DNA of 32,718 nucleotides, taken from NCBI RefSeq assembly GCF_004167665.1, contig NZ_SEWE01000051.1:1-32718 (forward strand), read 5' to 3'. The DNA is from Hymenobacter persicinus. Its GTDB lineage: Bacteria; Bacteroidota; Bacteroidia; Cytophagales; Hymenobacteraceae. A model generated the notes under the pieces. The model was not told where the DNA came from. It saw nothing but the letters and a program-made list of their open reading frames with translations, and made no database searches. The position numbers were made by a program, and so were the translations under genes. This document shows, in pieces, positions 30,777 through 32,718 of the stretch (positions within the stretch are counted from its first letter, which is position 1; the number at the start of each line of letters is the position of its first letter).

Positions 30777-32047
30777 TGCCCGTAGACGTACTAGTAGGCC
30801 TCCAATGGGGCGATGAAGGCAAAGGCAAGATTGTCGATGTCCTGGCTCCCACCTACGACGTAGTAGCCCGCTTCCAGGGCGGCCCCAATGCCGGCCACAC
30901 CCTCACTTTCGATGGCACCAAGCACGTGCTGCACCAGGTGCCGTCCGGTATCTTTCACCCCCACATTATTAATGTGGTCGGCAACGGAGTCGTCTTCGAC
31001 CCGGTTGTTTTCCGACAAGAGCTGCAGAAGCTTACCGATAGGGGAGTAGATGGGACCCGCAACCTGTTCATCTCCAAAAAGGCTCAACTTATTTTGCCGT
31101 CGCACCGCGCCCTCGACCGAATTCTGGAAGAGGCCCGGGGCGGCGGCAAAATCGGTTCTACCCTAAAAGGTATCGGCCCGACGTACCAGGATAAAATTGG
31201 CCGCACCGGCCTGCGCATCGGCGACGTGCTGCTGCCTGATTTCCGGGAACGGTACGATGAAGCCGTGGCCCGGCACGCCACGCTGGCCGCTTTCCATAAT
31301 AAGGAGTTGGAAATTGAGGCTTTCGAAGCCGACTTCTTTTCCGCCATCGACTACCTGCGCACGCTCAACCTGACCGATACCGAATATCTGCTCAACGACC
31401 TGCTCCGCCAGGGCAAACGGATTCTGGCTGAAGGCGCCCAAGGCTCTTTGCTCGACATTGACTTCGGCACGTATCCGTTCGTCACCTCGTCCAGCACTAT
31501 TGTCGCCGGCGCCTGCACCGGCCTCGGTATTGCTCCCCGCCACATTGATAAAGTGTTCGGCATCACCAAAGCCTATTGTACCCGCGTAGGCAGCGGCCCG
31601 TTTCCCACCGAGTTGCACGACGAAGTAGGGGAGCAGATTCGCGCCGCCGGCCGGGAGTTCGGGGCCACCACCGGCCGTCCTCGCCGCTGCGGCTGGATCG
31701 ACTTGCCCGCCCTGCGCTACACTATTATGCTCAATGGCGTCACCGAGCTCCACCTGATGAAGGCCGACGTCCTCGATGAGTTCGATGAAATCCGCGTCTG
31801 TACTCATTACCGCAACCCCCAGGGCGAGGAAACCAACCAGCTTCCCGACCTAGGTGCCTTGCAAACGATGGAACCCGTCTACACCACGTTGCCCGGCTGG
31901 AAGATAAATCTGCAAAGCATTGGTTCGGCGGCCGCCCTACCAGCCGAGTTGAAAGCCTACGTTCAATACCTCGAGCAGCAGTTGGAAGTACCCGTTAAGA
32001 TTGTCAGCGTCGGCCCCGACCGGGTTAGCACGCTGCATATAGATTAG
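30776..32047 (+). CDS. purA: Adenylosuccinate synthetase
   Basis: A 423-residue enzyme, normal length. It makes adenylosuccinate from IMP, aspartate and GTP, the first step to AMP. The P-loop WGDEGKGK is at 11-18 with catalytic D13; H41 lies in GPNAGHTL. EGAQGSLLDIDFGTYPFVTSSSTI, GITKAYCTRVGSGPFPTEL and TGRPRRCGWID are further family signatures. ATG at 30776 overlaps the STAS stop (TAATG), so translation is probably coupled to the upstream genes. A strong terminator follows 15 bases after the stop. Confidence 0.97.
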   Translation: MPVDVLVGLQWGDEGKGKIVDVLAPTYDVVARFQGGPNAGHTLTFDGTKHVLHQVPSGIFHPHIINVVGNGVVFDPVVFRQELQKLTDRGVDGTRNLFISKKAQLILPSHRALDRILEEARGGGKIGSTLKGIGPTYQDKIGRTGLRIGDVLLPDFRERYDEAVARHATLAAFHNKELEIEAFEADFFSAIDYLRTLNLTDTEYLLNDLLRQGKRILAEGAQGSLLDIDFGTYPFVTSSSTIVAGACTGLGIAPRHIDKVFGITKAYCTRVGSGPFPTELHDEVGEQIRAAGREFGATTGRPRRCGWIDLPALRYTIMLNGVTELHLMKADVLDEFDEIRVCTHYRNPQGEETNQLPDLGALQTMEPVYTTLPGWKINLQSIGSAAALPAELKAYVQYLEQQLEVPVKIVSVGPDRVSTLHID

Positions 32048-32062
32048 GTCCGCAGCAGTCAG

Positions 32063-32100
32063 ACAAAGGCCGGGGTAGCTTAAGCTGCCCCGGCCTTTGT
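32063..32100 (+). terminator. Terminator of the fur-STAS-purA operon
   Basis: 13-bp perfect stem: ACAAAGGCCGGGG (32063-32075) with CCCCGGCCTTTGT (32088-32100). The loop itself contains the palindrome AGCTTAAGCT (32077-32086). Confidence 0.92.
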
Positions 32101-32261
32101 GCGTTCAGGTCCGGGAGTAGGAAGGGTAAAGAGAATAGAAGGAAGCCACTGCGTTGATTTTTTTGCTGCCGTAGCGAATCTTAAGTGCGTGATAGGTAAC
32201 GCCGTAGCCCGATTCCGCAAGAGCGACAACCAAAACCCAAGACGAAATGACGGCACCAGGG

Positions 32262-32292
32262 TTGCTATCCTCGATCCAACCTACTACTTTTG
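32262..32292 (+). promoter_or_regulatory. Array promoter 1
   Basis: TTG at 32262-32264, 20-base spacer, TACTTTTG at 32285-32292, then CACTCCC. Confidence 0.55.
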
Positions 32293-32404
32293 CACTCCCA
32301 ATCCGAAACGCGGTAGGGACTAAAGCTTTCGTACAACGGAATACTCCTAGCGAAGCCACTTGCCTTTCGACCCCACGAATCGAAAATAAAGTAGCTAAGC
32401 GGAG

Positions 32405-32436
32405 TTGGAAAGACGAATCAAAAAGCTTTACCTTTG
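32405..32436 (+). promoter_or_regulatory. Array promoter 2
   Basis: TTG at 32405-32407, 21-base spacer, TACCTTTG at 32429-32436. Confidence 0.6.
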
Positions 32437-32491
32437 TCCTCCTGCTACTAACCGAACGGGCTCTAGACCTCAAAAACAAAGTTTTTTGAAG

Positions 32492-32524
32492 TTTGGATGA
32501 CAAGAAAAAGAGTTGTTACCTTTG
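32492..32524 (+). promoter_or_regulatory. Array promoter 3
   Basis: TTTG at 32492-32495, 21-base spacer, TACCTTTG at 32517-32524, then CAGCCCGCTT. An A/T inverted repeat, TCAAAAAC (32470-32477) with GTTTTTTGA (32481-32489, one extra T), lies just upstream. Confidence 0.8.
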
Positions 32525-32599
32525 CAGCCCGCTTCAACCGGAAGAGGGCACCGCACGGTGAAAAGGCCGAAAGGCGAAAAACTTTTTTCGCTTGGGTTC

Positions 32600-32629
32600 T
32601 TGGAAAAAGCGAACTGCTGGTTACCTTTG
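32600..32629 (+). promoter_or_regulatory. Array promoter 4
   Basis: TTG at 32600-32602, 19-base spacer, TACCTTTG at 32622-32629, then CACCCCGCTT, nearly the same as after promoter 3. The inverted repeat GCGAAAA (32574-32580) with TTTTCGC (32585-32591) lies just upstream. Confidence 0.8.
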
Positions 32630-32692
32630 CACCCCGCTTGAACGAGGCGGCCGCACCAGGAGCCAGAGCAAGAAAAAAAGAAACGATTTTTC

Positions 32693-32718
32693 TTGCAGAT
32701 AGCGAAACGCTGCTTACC
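32693..32718 (+). promoter_or_regulatory. Array promoter 5 (cut by the window edge)
   Basis: TTG at 32693-32695, 19-base spacer, TACC at 32715-32718 where the window ends. The perfect 10-bp inverted repeat GCAAGAAAAA (32668-32677) with TTTTTCTTGC (32687-32696) overlaps the -33 element. Confidence 0.6.

Larger units (their letters stand above)
32101..32718. other. Non-coding region with a tandem promoter array, upstream of a gene or RNA beyond the window
   Basis: No convincing gene is present. From 32262 to the end there are about five -33/-7 promoter matches in the plus direction (listed separately), and base composition drops compared with neighbours. The 160 bases before the array (32101-32260) show nothing I can assign. 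Confidence 0.7.

Noticed and set aside
32105..32503. 132-residue minus-strand open frame after purA
   Set aside because: Ser/Arg-rich with no motif, overlaps three promoter matches on the other strand, and has no promoter or terminator of its own.
32526..32549. Hairpin GCCCGCTTC/GAAGAGGGC after promoter 3, considered as a terminator or attenuator
   Set aside because: It has an internal mismatch and no T-run, and the following promoters would bypass it; kept only as possible leader structure.
1..32718. CRISPR arrays, insertion sequences, prophage or defence genes
   Set aside because: No regularly spaced repeats, transposase, integrase or phage-like products were found in any frame examined.

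Overview
The window is high-GC, gene-dense chromosomal DNA, most probably from a Hymenobacter-like member of the Cytophagales (Bacteroidota). This is inferred from gene content (SulP-carbonic anhydrase fusion, trigger factor-clpP-clpX cluster, HTTM/DCC pair, DUF885 lipoprotein), from protein sequence character, and from repeated matches to the Bacteroidota promoter pattern TTTG-N19..21-TAnnTTTG. Shine-Dalgarno sequences are mostly absent. No insertion sequence, prophage, CRISPR array or conjugative gene was seen. This is mainly a housekeeping region.

Layout. 1-2061 (-): N-terminal 687 residues of a multi-PAS/GAF signalling protein that runs off the left edge. 2308-6412 (+): a DUF885 lipoprotein metallopeptidase, an exported M28 peptidase and a small DUF4126-like membrane protein. 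6488-10420: a Q/T/P-rich lipoprotein (-), a Dph6-like ATP pyrophosphatase (+), a membrane-anchored metallo-beta-lactamase-fold protein (-) and an HTTM membrane protein (-). 10676-12571 (+): a DCC thiol oxidoreductase, an MDR-family oxidoreductase and a small orphan protein. 12633-15218 (-): a COG4529-type FAD/NAD(P) protein and the heptose epimerase rfaD. 15416-18992 (+): a vitamin B12/haem-type ABC binding protein and permease, a PTPS/QueD-family enzyme and lpxB. 19017-23096 (-): a SulP-STAS-carbonic anhydrase fusion followed by a response regulator and a histidine kinase. 23556-27321 (-): clpX, clpP, tig and tRNA-Leu(UAG). 27545-32047 (+): a Rel/SpoT (p)ppGpp enzyme, then a Fur-family regulator, a STAS-domain protein and purA joined by overlapping stop and start codons.

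The last 670 bases hold no convincing gene. They contain a series of about five promoter-like elements, the last cut by the window edge, pointing to a strongly expressed stable-RNA operon just beyond it. An rRNA operon is the best guess.

Themes: proteostasis (tig-clpP-clpX), envelope biogenesis (rfaD, lpxB), stress and nucleotide signalling (rel, STAS, purA), and bicarbonate/CO2 handling next to a two-component system. Perfect hairpins separate most convergent genes. Nothing here is clearly a new system. The most unusual signals are the terminal promoter array with recurring inverted repeats, three genes whose -7 box lies exactly 4 nt before the start codon, the overlapping fur-STAS-purA arrangement, and an Arg-to-His change in the carbonic anhydrase catalytic dyad.
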